64,000 nt of DNA from Neoroseomonas eburnea. Lineage in GTDB: Bacteria > Pseudomonadota > Alphaproteobacteria > Acetobacterales > Acetobacteraceae. The DNA lies in assembly GCF_018129005.1 (NCBI RefSeq), contig NZ_JAAEDL010000001.1, positions 186,001 to 250,000 on the forward strand. The letters are read 5' to 3'. Below the pieces are notes generated by a model. That model was not told the DNA's origin. It worked only from the letters and a program-made list of their open reading frames with translations, and did not search any database. The position numbers were made by a program, and so were the translations under genes. Positions 9,015 through 17,249 of the stretch are shown one piece after another (within the stretch, counting starts at the first letter, position 1; each line of letters begins with the position of its first letter).

Positions 9015-9746
9015 GTGACGAGCCCGCCCATCCCTGACACCGCCTTGCAGCAGGGGTTCTGGAACCGTTGGAATACCGAGACGCGGGAACAGCGCCGCGA
9101 CGAGGTTTCGTGGCGCCAGCAGCGCGAGGTCCTTGGCTGGCTGCAGGCCCTCGACCGGCGTGACCTCGACATCATCGATGTCGGTTGCGGCGCCGGATGG
9201 CTGACCGAGCATCTGCTCCCCTTCGGCCGGGTCACCGGCACCGACCTGTCGGACCAGGTGCTGGCGCGCGCGGCGACGCGCATCCCCCAGGCCAGGTTCG
9301 TGCCGGGCGACTTCATGGCGCTCGACTTCGGCGAGGCAGCCTTCGACGTGGCGGTGAGCCTCGAGGTGCTGTCCCATGTCGCCGACCAGCAGGGCTTCCT
9401 GCGGCGCGTGGCGCGGCTTCTGCGCCCGGGCGGTCACCTCATGCTGGCGACCCAGAACAGGCCCATCCTCGAACGCAACCGGATCCCGCCGCCCGAACCG
9501 GGGCAGTTGCGCAGATGGGTGGACCGGCGCGAACTGCGCGCCCTGCTCGAGCCGGAGTTCGAGGTATTGCGGATCCACACCGTGACGCCGCGCGCCGACC
9601 GGGGCCTGCTGCGCATCGCGAATTCATACAAGCTGAACCGGATGGCGAGGCTGGTCGCAGGCGACGGTTTCGAGCGGCTGAAAGAGCGATGCGGGCTCGG
9701 CTGGACGATCATGGCCTTGGGCCGGCGCCGCCCCTCCGCCCATTGA
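9015..9746 (+). CDS. Class I SAM-dependent methyltransferase
   Basis: A 243-aa soluble methyltransferase. Motif I is IDVGCGAGWLTEHL (SAM binding), with an acidic end of beta-2 in VTGTDLSD, motif post-I VPGDFMALDFGE, and FDVAVSLEVLSHV followed by LLRPGGHLMLATQN (motif III). This resembles UbiE/BioC-like and sugar O-methyltransferases. Substrate specificity cannot be read from the sequence; as a member of the polysaccharide locus it may methylate a sugar. The start is GTG with an AAGGA site upstream, and it has its own AGTTTTC motif. Confidence 0.82.
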   Translation: MTSPPIPDTALQQGFWNRWNTETREQRRDEVSWRQQREVLGWLQALDRRDLDIIDVGCGAGWLTEHLLPFGRVTGTDLSDQVLARAATRIPQARFVPGDFMALDFGEAAFDVAVSLEVLSHVADQQGFLRRVARLLRPGGHLMLATQNRPILERNRIPPPEPGQLRRWVDRRELRALLEPEFEVLRIHTVTPRADRGLLRIANSYKLNRMARLVAGDGFERLKERCGLGWTIMALGRRRPSAH

Positions 9747-9795
9747 CCGCGCGACCGGACAGATCGGGAAGCGTTCTCGCGCCGCGACCGAGCGT

Positions 9796-10938
9796 TCACG
9801 GCAGCGTGGCCGAGCCCTGGGCCATGCCGACGCGCGGTGCACGCGGCGCCTCGGAGGGGCTGGCAGGGGCCGGGGCGCGCCGGGCGCGCAGCGCCGCCTG
9901 GATCGGCATGTCCACCCGGTGATGGAAGACGGCACCGAGGATCAAGGCCACGGCCGCGCACATCAGCGCCGCCCAGTTGCCGAGTGCCAGGTCGAGACGC
10001 GCGATGGCGATGACGAGGATCGTGATCACCGAGAAGTGGGTCAGGAACAGCGAGTACGAGATGCTGCCGATCGCTGCGAGCGCGCTCGGCCCGCGCCATC
10101 TGCCCGCGCCCTCGAGGGTCGTCGCGGCGACCAGCATGACGCCGGCGGCGAGGTCGAGCAGCGGGATCGGCACGCCGCGGGTGTCGCGCTCGCCGGTTCC
10201 TTCCCAGATCACGCCGGCGGCGAAGAGAGCGGCGGCCGCCACGAAGACGAAGGACATCCCTCTCTCCCGCGACAATGCCGCCATGCGCCGCTGGGCGAGC
10301 GCGAAGATCATGCCGATGCCGAGGCCCAGGCTGCGGGAGTTGAGATAGTTCGGCACCTCCGACGGCCCGGCATCGTGGCCCGCCAGCATCATCGCCAGGA
10401 CCGTGCCCTGCCAGGCGATGATCATGCCGAAGCCGAGCCGGCGATGGACAAGCACGAGCGCGACCAGAAGGCAGAACAGCGCCTCATGGACGAGGAACCA
10501 GCTGACGTTGAGCAGCGGCCGGTTGTCCTGCGGCAGAAGCAGCAGGCTCGCGAGGATCCGATGCGGCTCCAGCTTGGCTGCCTTGTCCGCCCCGCCGAAG
10601 CCGGCGAGGTAGACGGCCAGCGCCATGAGGCTGACGATCCAGAAGGCCGGAAGCAGGCGACGCGCGCGCTGGCCGAGGAACGCCGCGGCGCTGCGCCGCT
10701 CCACGCCATCGAGCAGGTAGAGGCGCGTCATCACGTAGCCGCTCAGGACGAAGAGGAAATCGACACCGCGGGCGCCGCCATGGAACAGGCCGCCGAACGG
10801 TGCCGCGGCGCTTCGCGCCACGAAGACGTCATCGACATGATAAAGGAGCACCATCAGGCTCACGATGCCGCGCATGGCATCGAGCGTGGTCAACCGCCCC
10901 GGCCGCACAGATGCGCTCCTGCGATCTTCCGCCAGCAT
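9796..10938 (-). CDS. Acyltransferase 3 family membrane protein
   Basis: A 380-aa integral membrane acyltransferase of the OafA/NodX type that adds acetyl or another acyl group to a surface polysaccharide. Near the N-terminus TLDAMRGIVSLMVLLYHV contains the RG...H signature, with the second motif at FLFVLSGYVMTR. About ten hydrophobic segments follow, and a Pro/Ala-rich basic tail of about 30 residues ends the protein. There is no SGNH domain. The ATG at 10938 is chosen because the family signature begins about 20 residues after it and the AGTTTTC motif lies 72 bp upstream; the open frame extends further but overlaps the next region. Confidence 0.88.
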   Translation of the reverse strand: MLAEDRRSASVRPGRLTTLDAMRGIVSLMVLLYHVDDVFVARSAAAPFGGLFHGGARGVDFLFVLSGYVMTRLYLLDGVERRSAAAFLGQRARRLLPAFWIVSLMALAVYLAGFGGADKAAKLEPHRILASLLLLPQDNRPLLNVSWFLVHEALFCLLVALVLVHRRLGFGMIIAWQGTVLAMMLAGHDAGPSEVPNYLNSRSLGLGIGMIFALAQRRMAALSRERGMSFVFVAAAALFAAGVIWEGTGERDTRGVPIPLLDLAAGVMLVAATTLEGAGRWRGPSALAAIGSISYSLFLTHFSVITILVIAIARLDLALGNWAALMCAAVALILGAVFHHRVDMPIQAALRARRAPAPASPSEAPRAPRVGMAQGSATLP

Positions 10939-11008
10939 TGCCGTTTGCCCCCGGCCCCGCCTGCCAAGGCACCTTAACGAGGAACGCAGGCACAACCGAC
11001 GTCGCCGT

Positions 11009-11020
11009 GGAAAACTAATC
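11009..11020 (-). promoter_or_regulatory. EPS-locus motif before the acyltransferase gene
   Basis: On the minus strand this reads GATTAGTTTTCC, 71 bp before the acyltransferase ATG. It shares the AGTTTTCC core, and its orientation matches the gene. Confidence 0.4.
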
Positions 11021-11219
11021 CGGGCACCGGCGGGAGATGACGGCAGGCATGCACGCAGCGGGAGCGCCCATGCGGCGCGCGACGCAGGCCGCGCAACAAT
11101 CCTCGTCAACGCGCAGCCAGAGGTCACATGCCATGCCATGCGACCTTCGGAGGCGCCGACGCCGATCCGACGGGCGACCTGCTCCGGCCGCCACAGCCTC
11201 GGCACCTGTGCCGGAGGCC

Positions 11220-12497
11220 CTACAGCGCCACCCGCATGCGCAGGAACACCACATTCTCCTGGTATTCGGCGAGCCCGCCGGTGTGCTGCACGCGGTTGAC
11301 GTACTGGTAGTCCAGCGTCAACGCCAGGTTCCGGTTCATCAACCACATCGCCTGGGCTCCGAGGACGAGGTCCGTCCCGCGTTGCGTCGGCTGCTGGTAC
11401 TCCTGGCCATTCAGCCCGACGATCCCGGAGATCACGATGTTGCGGTAGAGCTCGTGGTCGACGCGGAGTTGGCCATAGTTGCTGACGTAGCTCGCGGTGT
11501 TCGAGCGGATCGATTCCTGGATGCTGCGGCTGGCTGAAAGGTTCACCGTCGTCAGCGCTGTGACATTCCAGGTGACCGCGATGTCGACCGCCGGGCTGTC
11601 GAGCGGCTTGAACTGGGCGCCCGAGTATTCGCGCCGTGCATAGCCAACCGCGATGCGGGCCGACCAGACGCCGTCGAAATCGTACTTGAAGCCGACGAGC
11701 GCGGCGTAGGTCTGGCTTTCCCGGTCGCTCGCCTCGGCGGCCCTGTAGTCTATGTCCTGGTAGCGCAAGCCGAGGGTCAGGCTGCGACCCTGGACGAATT
11801 CGTAGGCGGTGTCGAAGCGGACCGTCAGGCTGTCGTAGTCGGAGCCGGAGGCGTTCCCGCCCGGTCCCGAGACGTTGTCGTAGCGGTACATGCCGTAGGA
11901 GGCGGAGAGGCCGAGCGTCACGCGATTGAGCGTGGTCGTGCCGCCGAGGCTGAGCTCGTCCACATTGTACGGGACCGGCTGCACCAGGCCGGCCTGCTGC
12001 ACGTCGACGCTCTGGGGATCGAGGTGCAGCCGACGATGCGCGTAGCCGGCGGAAAGCGATGCGTTGGCGGCGAGGTCGTAGCGCCCGGAAACTCCGACGT
12101 TCCAGTCGGTCCAGTCGAAATTGCCCTCGTTGAAGTAGGTCCGGTTCAGGATGCCGGCCTCGACGCCGAGATGGTGCTGCGTCCATTCGCTGACGATCGC
12201 GCCCTGTGCGCCGAATTCGGCGAACCCGTCCGCGAGCCGCGATGTGCTGGTGCCGAGCAGGTTGTCGTCGTAGCCGACCCCGGTCGTGGCCGAAGCATCG
12301 AAGCGGAAGCTGCCGAGCCTGACGCCGGCCGGATCGACCTCCGGTCGCGACCGCCCCATGACGGTCGAGCCGCGGTCGGGTGTCGGGCCCATGCTCGCCT
12401 CATCCTGCGCCGAGGCGGTTGCCGACCAGGCGAACAGCGCCAGCAGGGCCGGGATGACGGCGGCAACGCGGCCTTGCGCCGGGGCAGGCGGGCGCAT
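11220..12497 (-). CDS. Outer-membrane beta-barrel protein (BBP2-type)
   Basis: A 425-aa exported protein: the signal peptide ends ALFAWSATASA before QDE, and the mature protein is a long series of alternating amphipathic strands, many ending in aromatic residues, with a C-terminal FLRMRVAL suited to BAM recognition. It resembles the putative beta-barrel porin family found in exopolysaccharide and PEP-CTERM loci, so it may help secrete or anchor the polymer. The ATG at 12497 lies 8 bp after the kinase stop; an ATG at 12518, overlapping the kinase gene, is possible. It is cotranscribed with the kinase. Confidence 0.75.
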   Translation of the reverse strand: MRPPAPAQGRVAAVIPALLALFAWSATASAQDEASMGPTPDRGSTVMGRSRPEVDPAGVRLGSFRFDASATTGVGYDDNLLGTSTSRLADGFAEFGAQGAIVSEWTQHHLGVEAGILNRTYFNEGNFDWTDWNVGVSGRYDLAANASLSAGYAHRRLHLDPQSVDVQQAGLVQPVPYNVDELSLGGTTTLNRVTLGLSASYGMYRYDNVSGPGGNASGSDYDSLTVRFDTAYEFVQGRSLTLGLRYQDIDYRAAEASDRESQTYAALVGFKYDFDGVWSARIAVGYARREYSGAQFKPLDSPAVDIAVTWNVTALTTVNLSASRSIQESIRSNTASYVSNYGQLRVDHELYRNIVISGIVGLNGQEYQQPTQRGTDLVLGAQAMWLMNRNLALTLDYQYVNRVQHTGGLAEYQENVVFLRMRVAL

Positions 12498-12504
12498 GGC
12501 GGGG

Positions 12505-14055
12505 CTAGCGCTGCGCATCCATGCTTCCGCGCGACAATGCCCCGCCCTTGGGAGCGCCTGGCTCGGCCGGAGTGGCAGGTGAGTCGGCATCGGGGGGCAC
12601 CTTTCCGTCCGAGGCGGGGTGGAGAAACAGGCTCGCGCGCGTACCGCTGCCGACGGCGCTCTCGATCCGCAGTATGCCGCCGGAACGCTCGGCGAACTCG
12701 CGCGCCAGGGCAAGACCCAGACCGGTGCCGCGTCCGCGCGGCTTGGTCGTGAAGAAGGGCTCCATCGCCCGCGCCAGGGTCTCCGCATCCATCCCGACGC
12801 CAGTGTCCGTGATGTCGATGCGGATCCACTCGCCGCCCGGCAGGTCGTTGGCGACATTCGACGCATCAGGGCTTCCGACCAGCGCGGCGGAGATGGAGAG
12901 CACGCCGGACCCCGCCTGCGCCATGGCGTCGCGGGAATTGGTCGCGAGGTTGATCAGCATCGCCTCAAGGTCGCTGGAATCGGCCAGCACGGGCGGCAGG
13001 CAGGGCGGCAGGTCGAGGCGCACGGTGAAGGTCTCGCCGATGAGTTCCTGCATCACGTCGGCGATCTCGGTCAGCAGCGGGACCACGTCGATCGGCACGG
13101 GCTGCCGCGCGCTGCCGCGGGCGAGGGCGAGAAGGCCCCGCGCGCCGGTCGCCCCGCGCCGCGCCGCCGCGCGGGCACGCTCGATCAGCCGGGCGAGCGT
13201 GGCCTTGTCACTGAGCGAGTCAGGCATGGCGCGCAGGTAGAATTCCACGGCCTGCATCACGTTGCCGACCTCGTGCGCGACCCCGGCGGTCAGCCGGCCG
13301 AGCGTCTCGAGGCCCTGACGCTCGGCGAGGGTCCGGATGGCCGCGTCATGGTCCCGCCGCGCACGGGCAAGTGCCGCATCGAGGTATCGCCGCTCCGCCG
13401 CGCCGCGAAGAACGAGCGCAACCAGCGCCCCCAGGACCCCGCCGAGCAGGGCAACCAGCCAGGGCAGCAGCGAGCCCCCAGCAACGACCGGCACGGGGAC
13501 CGCGGCCAATGCCGTGAAGCGTGTCGTCCCCACCGGCCGCCACGCCAGAGCCGTGGCGAGGCCGCCGACAGTCGCTGCCACGACGGTCCGCCCGCTTGGT
13601 GCCTGGCCCGCCGGAACCTCGCCGAAGGGCCATGGCGCGCCGGCCGGCGTACCCGAGAGCGGCAGAACCTCGGCGGGCCGCGAGCCGGTCAGGCCGATCG
13701 CAGATGGCAGCGGCTGCGCCGCCAGGATGTCGATCGGCAGGCCGGCATTCATCGCCGAGCCCTCGGGCCCGGCGGCGCCCGGCAGGGCCCGCTGAAGCAG
13801 CAGGCGCAGGCGCGGGGCCTGCTCCGGCGCAGGCGGCATGTCCGCATGTCCGATGGCTTCATCGAGGAGCTGGGCCGCCGTCGCCGCCGTCCGTTCCGCC
13901 TCGGCAAGCGCGACCGCGCGGGCGATGGCGCCGCGATGTTCGTTCACATATGCGTGGACAAGGATGAAAGCGAGCAGGGCGCCTCCGCCGGCGGCGAGCC
14001 CGACGGCCATCCACCGCCACCGCGGCCGGCGGGGCTGAGGTCGCGGCCTGGGCAT
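12505..14055 (-). CDS. Membrane sensor histidine kinase of the polysaccharide locus
   Basis: A 516-aa kinase with an N-terminal membrane helix (VGLAAGGGALLAFILVHAY), a periplasmic sensor of about 150 residues with no family I recognise, a second helix (LLPWLVALLGGVLGALVALVL), a short coiled coil, then GVAHEVGNVMQAVEFYL as the His box and a full HATPase domain (NLATNSRDAM, DTGVGMD, GRGTGLGLALAREFAE). The HATPase is FixL/NtrB-like. It is divergent from the FixJ-like regulator at 14416, its probable partner. There is no PAS or haem-binding motif, so it should not sense oxygen as FixL does. Confidence 0.85.
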   Translation of the reverse strand: MPRPRPQPRRPRWRWMAVGLAAGGGALLAFILVHAYVNEHRGAIARAVALAEAERTAATAAQLLDEAIGHADMPPAPEQAPRLRLLLQRALPGAAGPEGSAMNAGLPIDILAAQPLPSAIGLTGSRPAEVLPLSGTPAGAPWPFGEVPAGQAPSGRTVVAATVGGLATALAWRPVGTTRFTALAAVPVPVVAGGSLLPWLVALLGGVLGALVALVLRGAAERRYLDAALARARRDHDAAIRTLAERQGLETLGRLTAGVAHEVGNVMQAVEFYLRAMPDSLSDKATLARLIERARAAARRGATGARGLLALARGSARQPVPIDVVPLLTEIADVMQELIGETFTVRLDLPPCLPPVLADSSDLEAMLINLATNSRDAMAQAGSGVLSISAALVGSPDASNVANDLPGGEWIRIDITDTGVGMDAETLARAMEPFFTTKPRGRGTGLGLALAREFAERSGGILRIESAVGSGTRASLFLHPASDGKVPPDADSPATPAEPGAPKGGALSRGSMDAQR

Positions 14056-14415
14056 CAGGCCCCCACCTCGGGGGCGAGGTGCGGGTCGGCGAGGTCAGCG
14101 CGCGGGACCATCCAGAAAATACGAATTTGCCCGAAAATTCGGCACGATGCGGCGCATGGAGGCAGGCGCGTCTCGCCGAGGCCGCCGAGGATGCCTTTGC
14201 AGGTGTGGAGGATAGTTCCAGCCTTCGTCATTGCCTCGTCAGGTGCTCACAATTCGTTTACCGATTAAAATGACACCGCCTCCTTGCTCGGGGCAAGGCA
14301 ATCGTCCAAACAAACCTGCACCAAATCCTGGCCAAATGCCAAAAAAAATGGATAATAGACGGCAGGATTTCATTCGCTTTCATGGCTATCTAGCCAAGTT
14401 GTCGAGGGTTTTGTC
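14056..14415. promoter_or_regulatory. AT-rich divergent promoter region between kinase and response regulator
   Basis: A 360-bp gap separates the divergent kinase and FixJ-like genes. Its right part (about 14225-14415) is strikingly AT-rich for this genome, with a run of eight A at about 14342, GGATAAT at about 14350 and TTAAAATG at about 14266 as possible -10 elements. A small hairpin, CCTTGC/GCAAGG, lies near 14282-14298. On the kinase side GAATTTTCGG (minus strand, 14131-14140) is a variant of the locus motif, 78 bp before the kinase start. No ORF is supported here. Confidence 0.5.
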
Positions 14416-15066
14416 ATGGACACAACCAAGACAGTACATGTTATTGATGACGATGATCTTTTGTGCGAATCGGTGGCCAGGTTACTCGCGCTAAACGGGT
14501 ATTCGGTCCATCAACACTCCTCTGCGGATGCGTTCCTCGCCTTCCAGGCCCAATGCGATCCCGCCACGCCGGCCATCGTTGTCAGCGACGTCCGCATGCC
14601 GGGATGCAGCGGCGTGGGCCTTCTCAAGGAGTTGCGCCGGCGCGCCGCAGGCAATGGCCGCACCCTGCCGGTTATCCTGGTGACCGGTCATGCGAGCGTC
14701 CCGCTGGCGGTGGAAGCCATGCGCGACGGCGCGGCGCATTTCCTCGAGAAGCCGGTCGATCCGGATCTGTTGCTGGCGACCGTCCGTGCCGCCTGCGAAA
14801 GCCTCGTGCAGGAACGGCCGCATGACGATGCGGCCCAGGCGCGCCTGAAGGACCTGACGCCACGCGAGCGCCAGGTTCTTGCCGCCTTTGTCGCGCGCGG
14901 GTCGAACAAGGCGGTGGCCAACGCTCTCCGCATGAGCCCCCGCACCGTCGAGGTCCATCGCACGCGCATCTTCCGCAAATCGGGCGCCACCTCGGTGACC
15001 GAGCTGGTGCGGATCGCGATCGAGGCCGGTGTCGTCGATCCCTTGCCCGGACCCGCTCACCAATGA
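14416..15066 (+). CDS. FixJ-family response regulator
   Basis: A 216-aa two-domain regulator. The receiver domain has the acidic triad VIDDDD, the phospho-acceptor Asp58 in VVSDVRMPG, and Lys in LEKPVDP; the C-terminal LuxR-type HTH reads LTPRERQVLAAFVARGSNKAVANALRMSPRTVEVHRTRI. This is the FixJ/NarL-TtrR subgroup. It is divergent from the membrane kinase and is followed by a Crp/Fnr-like gene, giving a kinase/FixJ/FixK-like trio inside the polysaccharide locus. The ATG start has a GAGGG site upstream. Confidence 0.9.
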   Translation: MDTTKTVHVIDDDDLLCESVARLLALNGYSVHQHSSADAFLAFQAQCDPATPAIVVSDVRMPGCSGVGLLKELRRRAAGNGRTLPVILVTGHASVPLAVEAMRDGAAHFLEKPVDPDLLLATVRAACESLVQERPHDDAAQARLKDLTPRERQVLAAFVARGSNKAVANALRMSPRTVEVHRTRIFRKSGATSVTELVRIAIEAGVVDPLPGPAHQ

Positions 15067-15100
15067 GACGGGGTGAGCGAAATCACGCTGCATTCACGTC

Positions 15101-15112
15101 CGGGATATCCCG
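15101..15112. promoter_or_regulatory. 12-bp palindrome upstream of the Crp/Fnr-like gene
   Basis: CGGGATATCCCG is a perfect palindrome in the 109-bp gap between the FixJ-like and Crp-like genes, 64 bp before the ATG at 15176. Its position suits an operator, either for autoregulation or for the FixJ-like protein. It does not match the usual TTGAT-N4-ATCAA FNR/FixK box. Confidence 0.35.
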
Positions 15113-15175
15113 TATGGCGGTGCAGCATCGCAATGACTACCGTCCATTTGCTCGCAAGAGCGACCCCATCCCCCA

Positions 15176-15814
15176 ATGGAGGCCGCCGTGCTGATCCGTC
15201 AGGATGTCACCGCAATCCCGCGCGATACGCGCACTTCCACGCGCACAATCGCCGTCGAACGGCGGTTGCGCCGTAGCGAAGCACTGCGGCCGCCCGAACG
15301 GGGCGACCTGGTCGCGCTGCGTGTCCTGGAGGGGTGCCTGCGCGTCTGCCATCCGCTGCTCGACGGGCGCCGGCAGATCACCGACTTCCTGTTCCCCCAG
15401 GACCGGATCAGCCTGATGGAAGTACGATGCCACAATGGCAGTATCGAGGCGGTCACATCTGCGCGCGTCAGCCTCTTCCCCTCGGACGGGCTGGACGGCG
15501 ACGACGGCATGCACGCCGATCACTATCGGGCACGCCTCGGCGCCATGCAGGCACGCCTCTTCATGCTTGGGCACAAGAATGCGCGGGAGAAGCTCGCGGC
15601 CTTCCTGCTCGAGATGTCCGACCGCATCGGGGGAGGGGAGGACACCTTCCGCCTCGCGATGTCCCGCTACGACATCGCCGACTATCTCTGCCTCTCGCCG
15701 GAGACCGTGTGCCGCAACTTCACGCTGATGGTCTCGGACGGGCTCCTCGCCCTTCCGGACTCCCAGACGGTGCGGATCCTCCACCGCGCGCCGCTCGAAT
15801 TCATCGGCCGCTGA
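15176..15814 (+). CDS. Crp/Fnr-family transcriptional regulator
   Basis: A 212-aa protein with a cupin-like N-terminal domain (about residues 30-130, including GRRQITDFLFPQDRISL, typical of FNR/FixK), a dimerisation helix and a C-terminal winged HTH with MSRYDIADYLCLSPETVCRNFTLMVSDGLL, the FixK/FNR recognition pattern. No N-terminal cysteine cluster is present, so it is FixK-like and not an oxygen-sensing FNR. Its 3' end overlaps the convergent polymerase gene by 14 bp. It probably acts downstream of the neighbouring FixJ-like regulator, by analogy with FixJ-FixK. Confidence 0.85.
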   Translation: MEAAVLIRQDVTAIPRDTRTSTRTIAVERRLRRSEALRPPERGDLVALRVLEGCLRVCHPLLDGRRQITDFLFPQDRISLMEVRCHNGSIEAVTSARVSLFPSDGLDGDDGMHADHYRARLGAMQARLFMLGHKNAREKLAAFLLEMSDRIGGGEDTFRLAMSRYDIADYLCLSPETVCRNFTLMVSDGLLALPDSQTVRILHRAPLEFIGR

Positions 15815-17249
15815 TCAGCCCCGGTTCCATGTAGCCGGGAGGCACCGCGCCCTGTGCCGCCACGCGGCGGCGGGCGGCGGTGTCGAGCCGCATCCGGATC
15901 ACGGCAGCCGTCATCGCCCCGATCTGGGCGAAGAAGATCGGCGTCGTGATCATCGGTGCCGAGAGCAGCGCGGCAAGCAACTGCCCGGCCAAGGCCGCGC
16001 CGAAGGCATCGACGACGACGCGCGCGGGGTGGTCGGCCGGCGCCGTGGCACGCGCCAGGCGGGCGGCCCGGCGGAGCCGTGCGACGAACCAGACCGTGGC
16101 GATGGCGCCGAGCACCCCCGCGCCCGAGAGCAGCCCCGGGACAGCGCTGGAGGCGCGCGTGCTGCCCCAGCCGATCCCGAGCCCGCCGCTTTCGAGGAAG
16201 GCGCTCCAGGCGGCCTGGTTCATGGCCCCGCGCTCCGCGTAGGACTCGCTCTCTCCCTTGTTCAGCGTCATGACCACGACCTGCTCGACGACATCGAGCA
16301 ACTGCGGCCGCATGGCCAGCAGGCCGGCCGCCAGCACCACGAAGGCCACTCCCGGCAGGGCGAGCCGGCGCAGCAGCCGCCTCAGCTCCACCTTCCGCCC
16401 GCGGAGCGCCGCCGAGCCCAGCAGGGCCGGCAGCCCCAGCACCAGCGCAGCGATGCCGGTGGTCGAGGTGCAAAGGAAGGCGGTGACGAGCACCAGGACC
16501 AGCAGCACGTCGGCGCGCATCACCCGGTGCCCGCGCAGGCACAGCGCGACACAGGCGAAGGCGACGCCCACCAGGTAGAAGGCGAAGGCGGAGGGCTCGG
16601 CGAAGGAGGATTGCAGCCGCGGCAGGGAGCCGAGGCTCTGTTCCACGATCCCCCAGCTCGGATTCGATTGCAGGAGCTCCTTCGGATAGGGGACGCCCAC
16701 GGTGCGCGATGCGAACTCCCAGGCGGCGATACCCACCGCCAGGTAGCCGCCGAAGAGGTAGGCGCGCACGACCGCATTCCAGACCGCCCCGGCGCGCCCC
16801 AGGGCGAGGGCCGTCCCGCAGGCGAGCGCGACATTCGCCGCGAGATAGAGCACCTGATTGGTATTGCCCTGGCCGGGCGCCAGCGGCAGGGGTTCCGGAA
16901 TCGGGCCGCGGAACTTCTGCGGCCAGACGATGATCCGTCCGGCGAAGGCATCGGGCAGCAGGACCGCCGTCACCGCGGCGTAGGCGAAGAGCAGCAGCAG
17001 CGGCGCCATGAGGTACAGCGTCGGAAGCTCCGCGACGCTGCGCCGGCCCGTGAGGTATTGCGCGCCCACCAGCGCCACCAGCATGGCCGCCGGAACAAGC
17101 CCGGGCTGCAGGCCGAAACCTCCCAGGATGAAGGCCGCCGCCGCCTCGAAGATGCCCGCGACCAGCACCAGCTGGATGAGCCGGCCGGCATCCCCGGCCC
17201 AGCGCAGGCAGAGCGCGAGGACGGTGAGCCCGACCAGCGTCGCGCTCAC
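15801..17249 (-). CDS. Wzy-like polysaccharide polymerase / O-antigen ligase-type protein
   Basis: A 482-aa integral membrane protein with about 12 hydrophobic segments and one long periplasmic loop around residues 320-370 (LNKGESESYAERGAMNQAAWSAF and GLGIGWGS), the layout of O-antigen polymerase/ligase (Wzy/WaaL) proteins. In a locus with Wzx, a chain-length regulator and an export lipoprotein, polymerase is more likely than ligase. GTG start in a GTGA overlap with the upstream Wzc-like gene, and last gene of the minus-strand operon that begins at 21806. Confidence 0.75.
   Translation of the reverse strand: MSATLVGLTVLALCLRWAGDAGRLIQLVLVAGIFEAAAAFILGGFGLQPGLVPAAMLVALVGAQYLTGRRSVAELPTLYLMAPLLLLFAYAAVTAVLLPDAFAGRIIVWPQKFRGPIPEPLPLAPGQGNTNQVLYLAANVALACGTALALGRAGAVWNAVVRAYLFGGYLAVGIAAWEFASRTVGVPYPKELLQSNPSWGIVEQSLGSLPRLQSSFAEPSAFAFYLVGVAFACVALCLRGHRVMRADVLLVLVLVTAFLCTSTTGIAALVLGLPALLGSAALRGRKVELRRLLRRLALPGVAFVVLAAGLLAMRPQLLDVVEQVVVMTLNKGESESYAERGAMNQAAWSAFLESGGLGIGWGSTRASSAVPGLLSGAGVLGAIATVWFVARLRRAARLARATAPADHPARVVVDAFGAALAGQLLAALLSAPMITTPIFFAQIGAMTAAVIRMRLDTAARRRVAAQGAVPPGYMEPGLISGR

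Noticed and set aside
12505-14055. Oxygen-sensing FixL
   Set aside because: No PAS domain or haem-binding motif is seen; only the kinase core is FixL/NtrB-like.
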